NCBI GenBank assembly: GCA_028277845.1
Contig: JANQFL010000024.1
Coordinates: 120,443 to 184,442, forward strand
DNA: 64,000 nt
Reading direction: 5' to 3'
DNA from: Sneathiellales bacterium
Lineage (GTDB): Bacteria; Pseudomonadota; Alphaproteobacteria; JANQFL01
In this document: positions 1 through 10,217 of the stretch, in pieces
Numbering within the stretch: the stretch's first letter is position 1
Layout: every line of letters begins with the position of its first letter
Position numbers and translations under genes: made by a program
Notes under the pieces: generated by a model
What the model saw: only the letters and a program-made list of their open reading frames with translations
Database searches by the model: none
Told to the model about the DNA's origin: nothing

Positions 1-433
1 CTGCCTGCGGCCCGGCGTGCCGGGCTTGTCCGAAAACATCTACGTCAAAAGCATCGTCGGCCGGTTCCTCGAACATTCACGCATCATCTGTTTCGGTGGC
101 GGGCACGGCCTGCCGTCGCCGGACGCGAAGGTGTTCATTTCTTCGGCCGACTGGATGCCGCGCAATTTCGATCGTCGCGTCGAAACGATGGTTCCGGTCG
201 AAAACCCCACGGTTCATGAACAGGTTCTTGGCCAGATCATGGTCGCCAATCTGAAAGACGAAGCGCAAAGTTGGCGGCTTGGACGGGACGGCCGGTACAT
301 CCGGATTGGCCGCTCGGGAGATGGGTTCTCCACCCATGACTACTTTATGAACAACCCCAGTCTTTCCGGCCGTGGCCAGGCACTGGAAGACGGAAAGCCG
401 GTCCCCCGGCTGGTATTGGATGAAACGGGGTAG
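1..433 (+). CDS. ppk: Polyphosphate kinase 1, C-terminal fragment
   Basis: This is the 3' end of a polyphosphate kinase, which reversibly polymerises the gamma-phosphate of ATP into inorganic polyphosphate. The gene enters from the left edge in the frame starting at base 2, so about 143 residues are visible. The visible part has the family's C-terminal landmarks: a glycine-rich [12 protein letters not shown] stretch, [12 protein letters not shown], and [14 protein letters not shown], followed by a DGRYIRI tail. The exopolyphosphatase gene starts 18 bp downstream, so synthesis and hydrolysis of polyphosphate are probably cotranscribed, as in many proteobacteria. The N-terminal and catalytic histidine regions are outside the window. 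Confidence 0.95.
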   Translation, partial: CLRPGVPGLSENIYVKSIVGRFLEHSRIICFGGGHGLPSPDAKVFISSADWMPRNFDRRVETMVPVENPTVHEQVLGQIMVANLKDEAQSWRLGRDGRYIRIGRSGDGFSTHDYFMNNPSLSGRGQALEDGKPVPRLVLDETG

Positions 434-451
434 CTGTCGTGAACGTACTAT

Positions 452-1942
452 TTGCCGAGACAGGTTTTGCCGTCGACATCGCGTAAAAAAGTCGGCGTTA
501 TTGACATCGGCTCCAATTCCGTCCGCCTGGTCATTTATGCGCCACCGGTGCGGGCGATGCTCCCCATGTTCAACGAAAAGGTTCTTTGCGGTCTGGGACG
601 CGATCTTCATCGCACGGGCAAGCTCCGGCCCAAGGGCGTGGGACAGGCTCTCGATACGTTGAAGCGGTTTGTCGCCCTGGCAGAGAAAATGAATGTCGAT
701 CCGTTGCATTGTGTTGCGACGGCGGCGGTCCGCGACGCCAAGGACGGTCTGGAATTCGTTGCGAGCGTGCAGCAAACGTGCGGACTGGAAATTTCGGTTT
801 TATCAGGCGCCGACGAAGCACAGTTTTCCGCTCACGGTGTGTTGGCCGGTATCCCGGCCGCCGATGGCCTGGTCGGTGATTTGGGTGGGGGCAGCCTGGA
901 ACTGGTGAGTGTCCGCGACAGCAAGGCCGGAAACATGTCCACTTTGCCGCTCGGTCCCCAAAGGTTGCCCACGAGCGGCAATGCAAGCGTCAGAAAAGAA
1001 TATGTCGACGAGCAGCTCAACAGACTGGAATGGCTGCGTGCGTTGAAAGGCAAGGATTTATTGGCGGTCGGCGGTGCCTGGCGTGCCATCGCCCGCGTTC
1101 ATATGGCACAAAATCAGTATCCGCTTCAGGTGATTCATCAATACACGATCGGCCGGCATGACGCGGAGTCCATCTGCCAGGTCCTATCGGACCAAAGTGC
1201 CGAGTCGCTCCGTGAACTCAAAAGCGCGTCACGGCAACGGCTCGAAACTCTGCCGTCGGCGGCTTTCGTCATGCACCGCCTTCTCCGGCTGGTGAAACCA
1301 TCGCGGGTCGTGTTCTGTGCCCACGGCCTGCGAGAGGGATTGCTGTTCGACCGCTTGCCGAAGAGCAGTCAGAACGAGGATCCGCTGGCAGTTGCGTATT
1401 ACGACATGGAGAAACGCGAAAGCCGGTTCCCGGGTTTCGGCGCCGAGCTTTCCGAATGGACGACACCGCTGTTTCCGGACGAAAGCGTGATGCAGGCCCG
1501 ATTGCGCCGGGCATCCTGTTATCTCAGCGATGTGGCCTGGCGGGTGCATTCGGACTACCGGCACGGACAAGCGTTCCGCCGGATTATCCGCGCACCGTTC
1601 GCGGCCATCGATCATCCCGGCCGGGCGCAGATCGCGTTGTCTGTTTATTCCCGGTATTTCGGTTCTCCGGAAGGCAGGGCTGCCCGTTCCGCCCGGGAAA
1701 TCCTTGACGAAAAGGCCATTGACCGGAGCCATGTGCTCGGTCTGGCCATGCGATTGGGTTATGCGATCGCCGGCGGGACTCCCGGATTATTGACGGATTC
1801 CCGGCTGATCATGGATAAACGCTCGATCGTTCTGTCGATTTCACCGAGCGCCGAACGTTTGCGTGGCGGCGCCTTGAACCGGCGCTTCGAATCGCTTGCC
1901 AAGGTGTTGGGGAAGAAAGCGGACTTCGCGATCTCGTCCTAG
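452..1942 (+). CDS. ppx: Exopolyphosphatase, Ppx/GppA family
   Basis: This 496-residue Ppx/GppA phosphatase removes terminal phosphates from polyphosphate (or pppGpp in GppA-type members). It has the ASKHA fold signatures: the phosphate-1 loop GVIDIGSNSVRL at about residues 15-26 and the phosphate-2 loop GDLGGGSLEL at 142-151. The likely start is TTG at 452, which places the family's N-terminal loop at the usual distance from the start. Pairing with ppk just upstream favours polyphosphate as substrate. The stop codon shares the four bases CTAG with the stop of the convergent RNase D gene. Ppx and GppA activities cannot be separated from sequence alone. Confidence 0.93.
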   Translation: MPRQVLPSTSRKKVGVIDIGSNSVRLVIYAPPVRAMLPMFNEKVLCGLGRDLHRTGKLRPKGVGQALDTLKRFVALAEKMNVDPLHCVATAAVRDAKDGLEFVASVQQTCGLEISVLSGADEAQFSAHGVLAGIPAADGLVGDLGGGSLELVSVRDSKAGNMSTLPLGPQRLPTSGNASVRKEYVDEQLNRLEWLRALKGKDLLAVGGAWRAIARVHMAQNQYPLQVIHQYTIGRHDAESICQVLSDQSAESLRELKSASRQRLETLPSAAFVMHRLLRLVKPSRVVFCAHGLREGLLFDRLPKSSQNEDPLAVAYYDMEKRESRFPGFGAELSEWTTPLFPDESVMQARLRRASCYLSDVAWRVHSDYRHGQAFRRIIRAPFAAIDHPGRAQIALSVYSRYFGSPEGRAARSAREILDEKAIDRSHVLGLAMRLGYAIAGGTPGLLTDSRLIMDKRSIVLSISPSAERLRGGALNRRFESLAKVLGKKADFAISS

Positions 1943-3090
1943 GTCAGGCGAATAAACCGTACGCGTCCGTCGCCGGCCGACAACGCCAACTTGCCTTCCC
2001 TGAGCGCAATCGCGTCATTGCCGAAGACCTCCAGGCGCCAACCGTGCATGGCGGCAACGTCCTGATCGTCGGCAATTGCGATGCGTTCGAGGTCGGCGGA
2101 CGTGGCGACCAGCTTTTGAGCGACGTCGTGTTCGTCGCACTTGGCCTTGAGCAGAACCCGAAGAAGATCCATCAGCGGACCGACACCCTTGGGCAAGGGC
2201 TGCGGTTTTTCCTTCGACGGCAGGTCTTCTTTGGCGACGGCACGTCCGCGGGCGATGGCGTCCAGCAAGGCTTCGGTTGATTTCCCGTTGAGAAAGCCAC
2301 GGGGAAAATTCCTGATCTTGGACAAACCTTCCACGGTGCTCGGCGGGTCGGCTGAAATCTCAAGCAGAACTTCGTCCCGTACGACCCTGTTCCGCGGAAT
2401 ATCCTTGGTCTGAGCCACCAGTTCCCGCCAAGCCGCCACTTCGCGCAGAATTCCCAGCATGCGCGGCTTGGCGTTGCGGGTCTTGATGCGTTTCCAGGCG
2501 TCCTCGGGGTGCAAGCGGTATGTCGCCGGCGATGTGAGGATGGCCATTTCCTCTTCCAGCCAGCCGGAGCGGCCGTTTTGCGTCAGCTGGTCCGACAGCT
2601 TGTCGTAAATCACCCGCAAATGGGTGACGTCGCCGATGGCGTACTGTATCTGCCGGTCGGTAAGGGGGCGGCGGGCCCAATCGGTGAAACGGGATGTCTT
2701 GTCGATCCGCGCCTTGGCCAGTTTGCTGACCAGCGTTTCATATGCCGCCGCTTCGCCAAACCCGCAGACCATGGCCGCGACCTGCGTGTCGAACAACGGC
2801 GCGGGAATGCGGTCGGACAGGTGCAAGAAAATCTCGATGTCCTGCCGTGCGGCATGGAAGACCTTGACGACGTCCGGGTTGGTCATCAGATCGAACAACG
2901 GGGAAAGATCTAACGTCGCTTCCAGGGTATCGACCGCGGCGGCTCGATTGCGGCCGCCCAACTGGACCAGACACAGCTTGGGCCAGAACGTCTTTTCCCG
3001 CATGAACTCGGTATCGACCGTAACATACGATTCGGAACTCAACTCTCGGCAGAATGCCGCCAGGTCGTCATTCGATGTAATTACTTCCAT
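1939..3090 (-). CDS. rnd: Ribonuclease D
   Basis: This DEDDy 3'-5' exoribonuclease takes part in tRNA 3'-end maturation. Counting from ATG 3090 (383 residues), Exo I is VDTEFMRE (D26, E28), Exo II includes ARQD (D84), and Exo III is YAIGD (Y150, D154), giving the full DEDDy metal-binding set. An HRDC nucleic-acid-binding domain follows at roughly 210-290. A GTG six codons upstream (3108) is an alternative start. The gene is divergent from aspS, with a 229-bp gap, and converges on ppx with a 4-bp stop overlap. Confidence 0.95.
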   Translation of the reverse strand: MEVITSNDDLAAFCRELSSESYVTVDTEFMREKTFWPKLCLVQLGGRNRAAAVDTLEATLDLSPLFDLMTNPDVVKVFHAARQDIEIFLHLSDRIPAPLFDTQVAAMVCGFGEAAAYETLVSKLAKARIDKTSRFTDWARRPLTDRQIQYAIGDVTHLRVIYDKLSDQLTQNGRSGWLEEEMAILTSPATYRLHPEDAWKRIKTRNAKPRMLGILREVAAWRELVAQTKDIPRNRVVRDEVLLEISADPPSTVEGLSKIRNFPRGFLNGKSTEALLDAIARGRAVAKEDLPSKEKPQPLPKGVGPLMDLLRVLLKAKCDEHDVAQKLVATSADLERIAIADDQDVAAMHGWRLEVFGNDAIALREGKLALSAGDGRVRFIRLT

Positions 3091-3144
3091 AGGATCGGAG
3101 CTATACACGATTGACGCCGCCGTTTCTAACGGGAATCTCAGGAT

Positions 3145-3156
3145 TTTGTTAACAAA
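3145..3156. other. 12-bp perfect palindrome between rnd and aspS
   Basis: TTTGTTAACAAA is a perfect palindrome in the divergent rnd/aspS intergenic region. It could be a binding site for a dimeric regulator. A single AT-rich 12-mer may also occur by chance, and I know of no regulator tied to it here. Confidence 0.25.
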
Positions 3157-3319
3157 TTGCCGATCTTTTCCCTATTCCGGCACGAAACCTTGACAAGCTG
3201 GGCCGTTCCGTGCGTTTTGGCGCCGCACACGAGACACCGCGCCAGCGCAAGCCGGTCCCGTGGCGGCCGGAACACACCGGATTTCACAGTCATATCGATA
3301 TTGCCCGAAGGTCAGGATT

Positions 3320-5113
3320 ATGCACCGTTACCGTAGCCATACTTGCGGAGAACTGCGTGAAGAGCACGTGGGCCAGTCTGTTCGCGTTTCAGGCTGGGTT
3401 CACCGCAAACGGGATCACGGCAACCTCTTGTTCATCGACCTTCGGGACCACTACGGCATCACGCAATGCGTCATCGAGACCGGCGAAGAGGGCTTCCCGG
3501 TGGTGGAAGGACTGCGGCAGGAAAGTGTCGTGCGGATCGACGGACCCGTCGTCGCCAGGAGCGAAGACACCATCAACAAGAACATTCCGACGGGATACAT
3601 CGAAGTCCGGATCCAGGATGTGGAGGTGCTCAGCGAAGCCAATGAGCTGCCCCTGCCGGTCTTCGGCGAACAGGAGTATCCGGAAGACACGCGTCTGCGC
3701 TACCGCTTCCTGGATCTGCGCCGTGACCGCATGCACGCCAATATCGTGCTGCGCTCCAAGATCATTTCCAGCATCCGCCGCCGCATGACCGACCAAGGGT
3801 TCATGGAATTCCAAACCCCCATCCTGACCGCGTCGTCGCCGGAAGGCGCGCGCGATTTCCTGGTGCCGAGCCGCATGCATCCGGGCCAGTTCTACGCCCT
3901 GCCGCAGGCGCCCCAGCAGTTCAAGCAATTGGTCATGGTGTCGGGCTTCGACCGGTATTTCCAGATCGCGCCGTGTTTCCGCGACGAGGACGCACGCGCC
4001 GACCGCTCGCCCGGCGAGTTCTATCAGCTGGACGTGGAAATGTCGTTCGTCGACCAGGAAGACGTCTTCGCCGCCGTCGAACCGGTCCTGCACGGGGTGT
4101 TCGAGGAGTTTAGCGACAACCCGGTGACCGAGACGCCGTTTCCGCGCATCCCCTACAAGGAAGCCATGCTGAAATACGGCACCGACAAGCCGGACCTGCG
4201 CAACCCCATCGAAATCAGCGATGTGACGGACGCCTTCCAAGGATCGAACTTCGGTATCTTCGCCCGTGCAATCGAAGGAGGTTCGGTCGTGCGTGCCGTT
4301 CCGGCCCCGGGAGCAGGCGACCGGCCGCGCAGCTTCTTCGACAAGATGAACGACTGGGCGCGGGAAGAGGGGGCACCGGGACTCGGCTATATCGTTTTCG
4401 AAAACGGCGGCGGTAAGGGGCCGATCGCCAAGAACCTGGACGATGACCGGATCGCCGCTATCAAGCAGATAACCGGTCTGGGCGACGGCGACGCCGTGTT
4501 CTTTGCCTGCGACAAATCGGGCGGTGCGGCGGACCTGGCCGGCAAGGCGCGGACGAAGGTGGGAACGGATTTGGACCTTATCGAACCGAACGTGTTCAAG
4601 TTCTGCTGGATCGTCGATTTCCCGATGTACGAATTCGACGAAAAGGAAAAGAAGATCGAGTTCAGCCACAATCCGTTTTCCATGCCGCAAGGCGGCCTGG
4701 ACTCACTCGAGAACCAGGACCCGCTCGACATTCTCGGCTACCAGTACGACATCGTCTGCAACGGGGTCGAGTTGTCGTCCGGCGCTATCCGAAACCATCG
4801 GCCGGACATCATGCTGAAGGCCTTCGAGATTGCGGGTTACAGCCAGCAGGAGGTCGAAGACCGCTTTGCTGGCATGCTGCACGCGTTCCAGTACGGCGCA
4901 CCGCCGCACGGCGGCATCGCCCCGGGTATCGACCGCATCGTCATGTTGCTGGCGGACGAACCGAACATCCGTGAGGTCATCCTGTTCCCCATGAACCAGC
5001 AGGCCCAGGATCTGATGATGCAGGCGCCGGCGCCGGCATCGGCCAGGCATCTACGTGAACTGCATTTGCGCACCGTGGTGCCGGCCGAAAAGAAGCCGGA
5101 CGCGGCGAATTAG
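3320..5113 (+). CDS. aspS: Aspartyl-tRNA synthetase
   Basis: This class II aminoacyl-tRNA synthetase charges tRNA with aspartate. It is 597 residues from ATG 3320, the bacterial-type length that includes the GAD insertion. An N-terminal OB-fold anticodon-binding domain spans about 1-105. Motif 2 lies at about 219-240 ([22 protein letters not shown]), and motif 3 is [13 protein letters not shown] near the C-terminus. The start matches the usual MHxYRSHxCGEL N-terminus; the frame extends 20 codons upstream without homology. The conserved RDHGN loop has the histidine found in non-discriminating AspRS enzymes that also charge tRNA-Asn. Whether this one is non-discriminating is only a possibility and depends on GatCAB and AsnRS content elsewhere. 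Confidence 0.98.
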   Translation: MHRYRSHTCGELREEHVGQSVRVSGWVHRKRDHGNLLFIDLRDHYGITQCVIETGEEGFPVVEGLRQESVVRIDGPVVARSEDTINKNIPTGYIEVRIQDVEVLSEANELPLPVFGEQEYPEDTRLRYRFLDLRRDRMHANIVLRSKIISSIRRRMTDQGFMEFQTPILTASSPEGARDFLVPSRMHPGQFYALPQAPQQFKQLVMVSGFDRYFQIAPCFRDEDARADRSPGEFYQLDVEMSFVDQEDVFAAVEPVLHGVFEEFSDNPVTETPFPRIPYKEAMLKYGTDKPDLRNPIEISDVTDAFQGSNFGIFARAIEGGSVVRAVPAPGAGDRPRSFFDKMNDWAREEGAPGLGYIVFENGGGKGPIAKNLDDDRIAAIKQITGLGDGDAVFFACDKSGGAADLAGKARTKVGTDLDLIEPNVFKFCWIVDFPMYEFDEKEKKIEFSHNPFSMPQGGLDSLENQDPLDILGYQYDIVCNGVELSSGAIRNHRPDIMLKAFEIAGYSQQEVEDRFAGMLHAFQYGAPPHGGIAPGIDRIVMLLADEPNIREVILFPMNQQAQDLMMQAPAPASARHLRELHLRTVVPAEKKPDAAN

Positions 5114-5122
5114 CGTTCGCGA

Positions 5123-5485
5123 TCAATGCGATTTGACATAGTCCTGAAAGGCCCGCCGGGCTTCTTCGAGGGTCGACCGTAAGGCGGGAAGGTCTTCCGC
5201 CACTTTGGTCAAACCGCCATCACGGCAGGATACTTCCATTGCGATGGCCATCGCCTGAAGGCGCATGGCGCCAAATGTCCCGGACGTTCCCGACAATGTG
5301 TGGGCTTCGTATTCCGCGCGCGCCGCATCCTGGTTTTGCACGGCATCGGCAATACGCTGACAACGGGTTTCCGCCTCCGACAGGAAAGTCCCTGCAAGAT
5401 CGGACAGGGTTAGCGTCGGTGCTTCCTCCCTGACCTGCTGCAAGGCGTCTTCGTCGAGAACCGCCACGTGATGCAAAGGTTCCAT
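5123..5485 (-). CDS. Hpt domain phosphotransfer protein
   Basis: This is a single-domain histidine phosphotransfer protein of about 120 residues that would relay phosphate between a hybrid kinase and a response regulator. The signature EAHTLSGTSGTFGA carries the phospho-accepting histidine at about H62, with the family's HxLxGxxxxxGA spacing. The ATG at 5485 has GGAG eight bases upstream and is preferred over the GTG at 5494. No kinase or response regulator is adjacent, so its partners are unknown. It converges on aspS with a gap of only 9 bp and lies downstream of nrdJ on the same strand, beyond a strong terminator. Confidence 0.88.
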   Translation of the reverse strand: MEPLHHVAVLDEDALQQVREEAPTLTLSDLAGTFLSEAETRCQRIADAVQNQDAARAEYEAHTLSGTSGTFGAMRLQAMAIAMEVSCRDGGLTKVAEDLPALRSTLEEARRAFQDYVKSH

Positions 5486-5545
5486 TCGCGGCACTCCGTC
5501 AGGGAACGTTTTCCAATGCTAACGGACCTATGGCGACGCATCGAC

Positions 5546-5586
5546 AAAAAAAGGCGCGCCGGATATCGCGGGAACACCGGCGCGCT
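5546..5586 (-). terminator. Rho-independent terminator of nrdJ
   Basis: A 9-bp perfect GC-rich stem pairs 5554-5562 (GCGCGCCGG) with 5577-5585 (CCGGCGCGC). Read on the minus strand it is followed by seven consecutive T (5552-5546). It lies about 80 bp past the nrdJ stop and before the Hpt gene, so it should end the nrdJ transcript. Confidence 0.88.
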
Positions 5587-5663
5587 CAGTCGACAGGGAG
5601 GACTATGTACTCATACGCTACGCACACATTCGAGGAAGCCGGCGGAAATTCGCCGGATTCTCG

Positions 5664-8600
5664 TCAGGAGCATCCGCTGGTGGATCCGCAGGTATCGCAC
5701 TTAAGGCACGTACCGTTGCGGACCAGCGTGAAGTTCCCGCACTCGGTGCACGGGTCCCCTTCATACCCCTTGATCCGCGCCTCCCGAATTTGGGCCAACC
5801 GGCTATCAACGGCTTCACTGACGGAAGCACTAACACTGACGGTTTCACCCGCCGTTTGGACGGAGGCCGCTACCGTTCCTCCGGCGGTCGCCGTCGCTGC
5901 TCCCACTGCGGCGGCCGCTTGGCCGCCGCCCTGCAAGACGTACAGATTGCTGCGCATGTAACCGTTCGAGGCGAGTTCCATTACGGCGCTCATCGGATTT
6001 GCGACCGGTTCCGGCTCTTCGCGGGTAAGGTCGCCTTCCGTGTCGCCAATGCCCAAGGCGTCAATGCTCAGATCGTGAGGCTGTACGTGCGCGAGGTCGT
6101 CACGTCCCAGATACGAAATGGCCAGTTCCCGGAACACGTAGTCGAGAATGGACGTCGACATCTTGATGGTTTCGTTGCCTTCGACCATGCCCGACGGTTC
6201 GAAGCGGGTAAAAGTGAAGGCCTCGACAAACTCTTCCAATGGCACGCCGTACTGCAGGCCAATGGAAATCGCAATGGCGAAGTTGTTCATCAAGCTGCGG
6301 AACGCGGCGCCTTCCTTGTGCATGTCGACGAAGATCTCGCCCAGCATGCCGTCGTCATATTCACCGGTCCGCAGATAGACCTTGTGGCCGCCCACGATGG
6401 CTTTCTGGGTATATCCCTTGCGCCGTTGCGGCAAGCGGCGGCGTTCCTTGACGTACTTGTGCACGATCCGTTCGGCGATGACCTGGGGCTGTGCCGCCAC
6501 GGGGATCTCTTCGAGAGGGGTGTCTTCCTCCGCCGCGTCGCCGTCGACGACCAGCGCGGACAGGGGCTGCGACAGTTTGGAGCCGTCCCGATACAAAGCA
6601 TTCGCTTTCAGGCCGAGACGCCACGACAGCATGTACGCGTCCTTGCATTCATCGACCGTTGCCGTGTTGGGCATGTTGATCGTCTTCGAGATGGCACCGG
6701 ATATGAACGGCTGTGCGGCCGCCATCATGCGAATGTGCGACTCGACGGAAAGGAAGCGCTTGCCGTTGACGCCGCAGGGATTGGCGCAGTCGAACACCGC
6801 CAGGTGCTCATCCTTCAGATACGGTGCACCCTCCAAGGTCATGGCGCCGCAGCAGTAGGTATTCGCCGCCGCGATTTCCGACCTGGTGAAGCCGAGGGCG
6901 ACAAGCAGGTCGAACGACGGATCGTCGAGGTTTTCCGGTGAAAGATTGAGCACCCGCGTGCAGAACTCTTCGCCCAGGGTCCATTTGTTGAAGGCGAACT
7001 TGATGTCGAACGCGTTCTTCAGGGTGTTTTCGACGTTCTCAATGACGCTGACCGGGAATCCCTTTTCCGCCAGGGACTGGTGGTTGATGTGCGGGGCGCC
7101 GTCCAGCGTGCCGTGACCGACCGCAAAGGACGTAATCTCACCGATTTCGTCCTCGGAATACCCGAGCTTGTCGAGCGCTTCCGGGACGGAGCGGTTGATG
7201 ATGCGGAAGTAGCCGCCGCCGGCCAGCTTCTTGAACTTGACGATGGCGAAATCGGGTTCGATTCCCGTCGTATCGCAATCCATGACCAGGCCGATCGTGC
7301 CGGTCGGCGCGATGACGGATGTCTGGGCATTGCGGTAGCCGTGTTTCTCGCCGAGCGACTGCGCCTGGTTCCAGGCCTTGGCCGCGGCCGCGGTCAGCCG
7401 TTTGTCCGGGCAGTTGTCGATATCCAGCGGGACCGGGAACACTTCCAGGCCCTCATAGCCGTCATCCTTGCCGTGCGCCGCGCGGGTATGATTGCGGATC
7501 ACGCGCATCATGTTGTCGGCATCGTCGGCGTAACCCGGGAAAGGCCCGAACTGGCGCGCCATTTCCGCCGATGTCGCATAGGAAGTGCCGGTCATCAGGG
7601 CCGTGATGGCGCCGGCGAGGGCACGGCCTTCCTTGCTGTCATAGGACAGGCCCATGCACATCAGCAACGCGCCCAGATTGGCGTAGCCGAGGCCAAGGGT
7701 ACGGTACTTGTAGCTGAGCTCCGCGATCTGCTTCGACGGGAACTGGGCCATCAGTACCGCGATTTCCAGCGTGACCGTCCACAGCCGCACGGCGTGCTCG
7801 AAGGCCGCGACATCGAAGCTCTTGTCGTCACGCCGGAACGTCATCAGGTTGAGCGACGCCAGGTTACACGCCGTGTCATCCAGGAACATGTACTCGGAGC
7901 ATGGGTTGGATGCGCGGATTTCACCACCGTTCGGGCAGGTGTGCCATTCGTTGATGGTGCTGTGATACTGCAACCCGGGATCGGCCGACGACCACGCCGC
8001 AAACCCGATCTGCTCCCACAAGTCGCGGGCGCGGATGGTTTCGGCGATCTCGCCATCTGTCCGGCGGATCAGTTTCCAGTCCTCATCATCCAGCACCGCG
8101 CGCATGAAGTGGTTGTTGGCGCGGACGGAATTGTTGGAGTTCTGGCCGGAGACCGTGAGATAGGCTTCGCTGTCCCAATCGGTGTTGTAGGTCGGAAATT
8201 CGATTTCCGTATAGCCTTGCCGTGCGAACTGAATGACGCGCTGCACATAGTTTTCCGGGATCATGGCCTTGCGGGCGGCCAGGATCGCGGTTTTCAAATG
8301 CGGGTTGTCGCTCGGGCTGAAACGCGTGTCGCTGTCGAGCGCGTGGCACGCCTTGATGATCTCGTTCAGGTGTTTCTCGGCGAGTCTGGAGCCCGATACG
8401 AGCGAAGCCACTTTCTGCTCTTCGATGACCTTCCAGTTGATGAAATCGTGGATGTCCGGATGGTCCATGTCGACCGTGACCATCTTGGCCGCCCGGCGGG
8501 TGGTGCCGCCGGACTTGATCGCGCCTGCAGCACGGTCACCGATTTTCAGGAAGCTCATGAGGCCGGACGACTTGCCGCCACCGGACAGCGGTTCGTTCTC

Positions 8601-9320
8601 GCCGCGCAGGTGGGAGAAATTGCTGCCGGTACCGGAACCGTATTTGAACAGGCGCGCTTCGCGGACCCACAGGTCCATGATGCCGCCTTCGTTCACCAGA
8701 TCGTCTTCGATGGACTGAATGAAACAGGCATGCGGTTGCGGGTGTTCGTAGGCACTGTCCGATCGAACCGTGTCACCGGTCTTGAAATCAACATAGTGGT
8801 GACCTTGACCCGGGCCGTCGATCCCGTACGCCCAGTGAAGACCCGTGTTGAACCATTGCGGCGAATTCGGTGCCGCCATCTGCCGGGCCAACATGTTGCA
8901 CATTTCGTCGTAGTAGGTCCGCGCGTCGTCTTCGCCGTCGAAATAGCCGGCTTTCCAACCCCAATAAGTCCAGGTTCCTGCAAGGCGATGGAAGACCTGT
9001 TTGGCGCTGGTTTCGGACGTCGAGCGTTTGTCTTTGCTCAAGCGCTTGAGTTTGTTGGTGTCAGGCACACTCCGCCACAGCCAGGACGGAACGTCATTTT
9101 CTTCCACGGTCTTCAATTCAGACGGTACGCCGGCTTTGCGGAAGTATTTCTGAGCCAGCACATCGCAGGCGACCTGGGACCAGGCCTCCGGTACTTCCAT
9201 ATCCTCCAGCTGAAAAACGACGGATCCGTCCGGATTACGAATTTCACTTGTCGCCCGACGAAATTCGATACCCAGATACGGTGATTTCCCCTTGGTTGTA
9301 AAACGACGCTCTATACGCAT
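5664..9320 (-). CDS. nrdJ: Adenosylcobalamin-dependent (class II) ribonucleotide reductase
   Basis: This enzyme reduces ribonucleotides to deoxyribonucleotides using adenosylcobalamin as radical generator, without needing oxygen. It is 1218 residues, the length of the long alphaproteobacterial NrdJ group. The redox cysteine region PHACFIQS is at C199, and the active-site NPCSE is at 472-476 with C474. An [16 protein letters not shown] segment follows. The C-terminus ends in a four-cysteine zinc-ribbon-like tail ([15 protein letters not shown]) that supplies the reducing thiols. The gene stands alone, with its own promoter region and terminator. I found no B12-box sequence upstream, so a cobalamin riboswitch is not supported. 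Confidence 0.97.
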   Translation of the reverse strand: MRIERRFTTKGKSPYLGIEFRRATSEIRNPDGSVVFQLEDMEVPEAWSQVACDVLAQKYFRKAGVPSELKTVEENDVPSWLWRSVPDTNKLKRLSKDKRSTSETSAKQVFHRLAGTWTYWGWKAGYFDGEDDARTYYDEMCNMLARQMAAPNSPQWFNTGLHWAYGIDGPGQGHHYVDFKTGDTVRSDSAYEHPQPHACFIQSIEDDLVNEGGIMDLWVREARLFKYGSGTGSNFSHLRGENEPLSGGGKSSGLMSFLKIGDRAAGAIKSGGTTRRAAKMVTVDMDHPDIHDFINWKVIEEQKVASLVSGSRLAEKHLNEIIKACHALDSDTRFSPSDNPHLKTAILAARKAMIPENYVQRVIQFARQGYTEIEFPTYNTDWDSEAYLTVSGQNSNNSVRANNHFMRAVLDDEDWKLIRRTDGEIAETIRARDLWEQIGFAAWSSADPGLQYHSTINEWHTCPNGGEIRASNPCSEYMFLDDTACNLASLNLMTFRRDDKSFDVAAFEHAVRLWTVTLEIAVLMAQFPSKQIAELSYKYRTLGLGYANLGALLMCMGLSYDSKEGRALAGAITALMTGTSYATSAEMARQFGPFPGYADDADNMMRVIRNHTRAAHGKDDGYEGLEVFPVPLDIDNCPDKRLTAAAAKAWNQAQSLGEKHGYRNAQTSVIAPTGTIGLVMDCDTTGIEPDFAIVKFKKLAGGGYFRIINRSVPEALDKLGYSEDEIGEITSFAVGHGTLDGAPHINHQSLAEKGFPVSVIENVENTLKNAFDIKFAFNKWTLGEEFCTRVLNLSPENLDDPSFDLLVALGFTRSEIAAANTYCCGAMTLEGAPYLKDEHLAVFDCANPCGVNGKRFLSVESHIRMMAAAQPFISGAISKTINMPNTATVDECKDAYMLSWRLGLKANALYRDGSKLSQPLSALVVDGDAAEEDTPLEEIPVAAQPQVIAERIVHKYVKERRRLPQRRKGYTQKAIVGGHKVYLRTGEYDDGMLGEIFVDMHKEGAAFRSLMNNFAIAISIGLQYGVPLEEFVEAFTFTRFEPSGMVEGNETIKMSTSILDYVFRELAISYLGRDDLAHVQPHDLSIDALGIGDTEGDLTREEPEPVANPMSAVMELASNGYMRSNLYVLQGGGQAAAAVGAATATAGGTVAASVQTAGETVSVSASVSEAVDSRLAQIREARIKGYEGDPCTECGNFTLVRNGTCLKCDTCGSTSGCS

Positions 9321-9441
9321 GTTGATGCCCTCAAAAACTAATGTTCCCGCGAAAAAATAAAGTCAGTTTCACCCGTTTGACGTGCGTCTGTTTATAATGA
9401 CGCTTTCCTGTCCGAGCGGCTGAATGTGCGGTATTTCCGTT

Positions 9442-9462
9442 CGAATTCCCTCGGGGAATTCG
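9442..9462. other. Perfect hairpin in the nrdJ leader
   Basis: A 9-bp perfect inverted repeat (CGAATTCCC, loop TCG, GGGAATTCG) lies about 120 bp upstream of the nrdJ start, inside the predicted 5' leader. It has no T-run on either side, so it is not a standard terminator. It may be an mRNA stability or regulatory hairpin. Confidence 0.45.
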
Positions 9463-9496
9463 CTAGATTTTGTGTTCATTGCCGTCCGGACCGCTA

Positions 9497-9524
9497 AATA
9501 TATCAGGGTAAAATGATCGTTCAA
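9497..9524 (-). promoter_or_regulatory. Predicted sigma70-like promoter of nrdJ
   Basis: On the minus strand TTGAAC (9524-9519) and TATATT (9502-9497) are separated by 16 bp, a good match to the -35/-10 consensus. This places transcription initiation near 9490 and gives a leader of about 170 nt before the nrdJ ATG. The -35 overlaps an NrdR-like box. Confidence 0.6.
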
Positions 9525-9569
9525 CGGTATTTTGTGGGTCCGATAGAGGAAAAACACCATATATTGAAT
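9522..9569. promoter_or_regulatory. Tandem NrdR-like boxes
   Basis: Two 16-bp sites resemble the NrdR box consensus acaCwAtATaTwGtgt. Positions 9554-9569 match 13 of 16 and positions 9522-9537 match about 10 of 16. Their starts are 32 bp apart, the three-helical-turn spacing expected for cooperative NrdR binding. The proximal box overlaps the predicted nrdJ -35. NrdR is the ATP/dATP-sensing repressor of ribonucleotide reductase genes; its gene is not in the window. Confidence 0.6.
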
Positions 9570-9755
9570 TTGTGGCTGAAAACTGCGAAACAAAATTTTC
9601 GCACCTGGCAACCTATGGATTTTATCGTTGAGCGGACGTGCGCCCTCAGGCTGAATCGGTGCGGCAATCGGGCCGCAGGTTAGACTGGACGTATGACGGG
9701 TTAAGTGTAATAGTCCCGCCGATTTTCAGATGATTTCATTGTAGGAACATCACGA

Positions 9756-10136
9756 ATGGGCATCCTCAGCACCATATTCACCTGGTGGAAAGGTCCAACA
9801 CTCGGAACCCGTTTGATGACGCGAATGCGGGGCCAGGAAGTCGGCACCGATGAACTCGGCAACCGGTATTTTGTCGAAAAGAACGGTGGAAAACGGCGCT
9901 GGGTTATTTACCACGGTGATATCGAAGCGTCCCGTGTGCCGCCCGAGTGGAACGCATGGCTACACCGTACGATCGACGCCGTGCCGTCCTCGAACCCGGA
10001 TCGGAAGAACTGGGAAAAGGACCACCAGGAGAATCCCACAGGATCGTTGGCTGCATATCATCCGATGGGAAGCCTGGATGGACAGGGTAAGCGGTCTGCG
10101 GCCACCGGTGATTACGAAGCCTGGCAGCCTGAATAG
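9756..10136 (+). CDS. NADH:ubiquinone oxidoreductase NDUFA12-like subunit
   Basis: This 126-residue protein belongs to the NDUFA12 (B17.2) family, an accessory subunit of respiratory complex I shared by alphaproteobacteria and mitochondria. Recognisable segments are GTRLMTRMRGQEVGTDELGN near the N-terminus, YFVEKNGGKRRWVIY, and VPPEWNAWLHR, the core of the family. The basic and aromatic composition and the lack of a signal peptide fit a protein on the matrix/cytoplasmic side of the peripheral arm. It is followed by mlaD with an 81-bp gap, a conserved alphaproteobacterial order. It is divergent from nrdJ. Confidence 0.95.
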   Translation: MGILSTIFTWWKGPTLGTRLMTRMRGQEVGTDELGNRYFVEKNGGKRRWVIYHGDIEASRVPPEWNAWLHRTIDAVPSSNPDRKNWEKDHQENPTGSLAAYHPMGSLDGQGKRSAATGDYEAWQPE

Positions 10137-10217
10137 TATTTTCCGTAAACCATTCTTTGACTCCCACTGCGGTCATGATGTGGGCGGGCAACGGATTAAA
10201 GGAAAAGGCCACGTGAT

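Noticed and set aside
3389..4690. A 433-codon open frame antisense to aspS
   Set aside because: High G+C DNA leaves long antisense frames; no family motif, and aspS is complete on the other strand.
7080..9284. A 734-codon open frame on the plus strand opposite nrdJ
   Set aside because: It is the antisense shadow of nrdJ. Its composition (many His, Arg, Gln, Val) and lack of any recognisable motif show no coding signal, while nrdJ is unmistakable.
9369..9611. An 80-codon minus-strand frame between nrdJ and NDUFA12
   Set aside because: It runs through the nrdJ promoter and NrdR-like boxes, lacks a ribosome site and has no recognisable sequence.
9321..9755. Possible cobalamin riboswitch upstream of nrdJ
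   Set aside because: No B12-box or its reverse complement is present in the 435-bp gap; only a small hairpin is seen.
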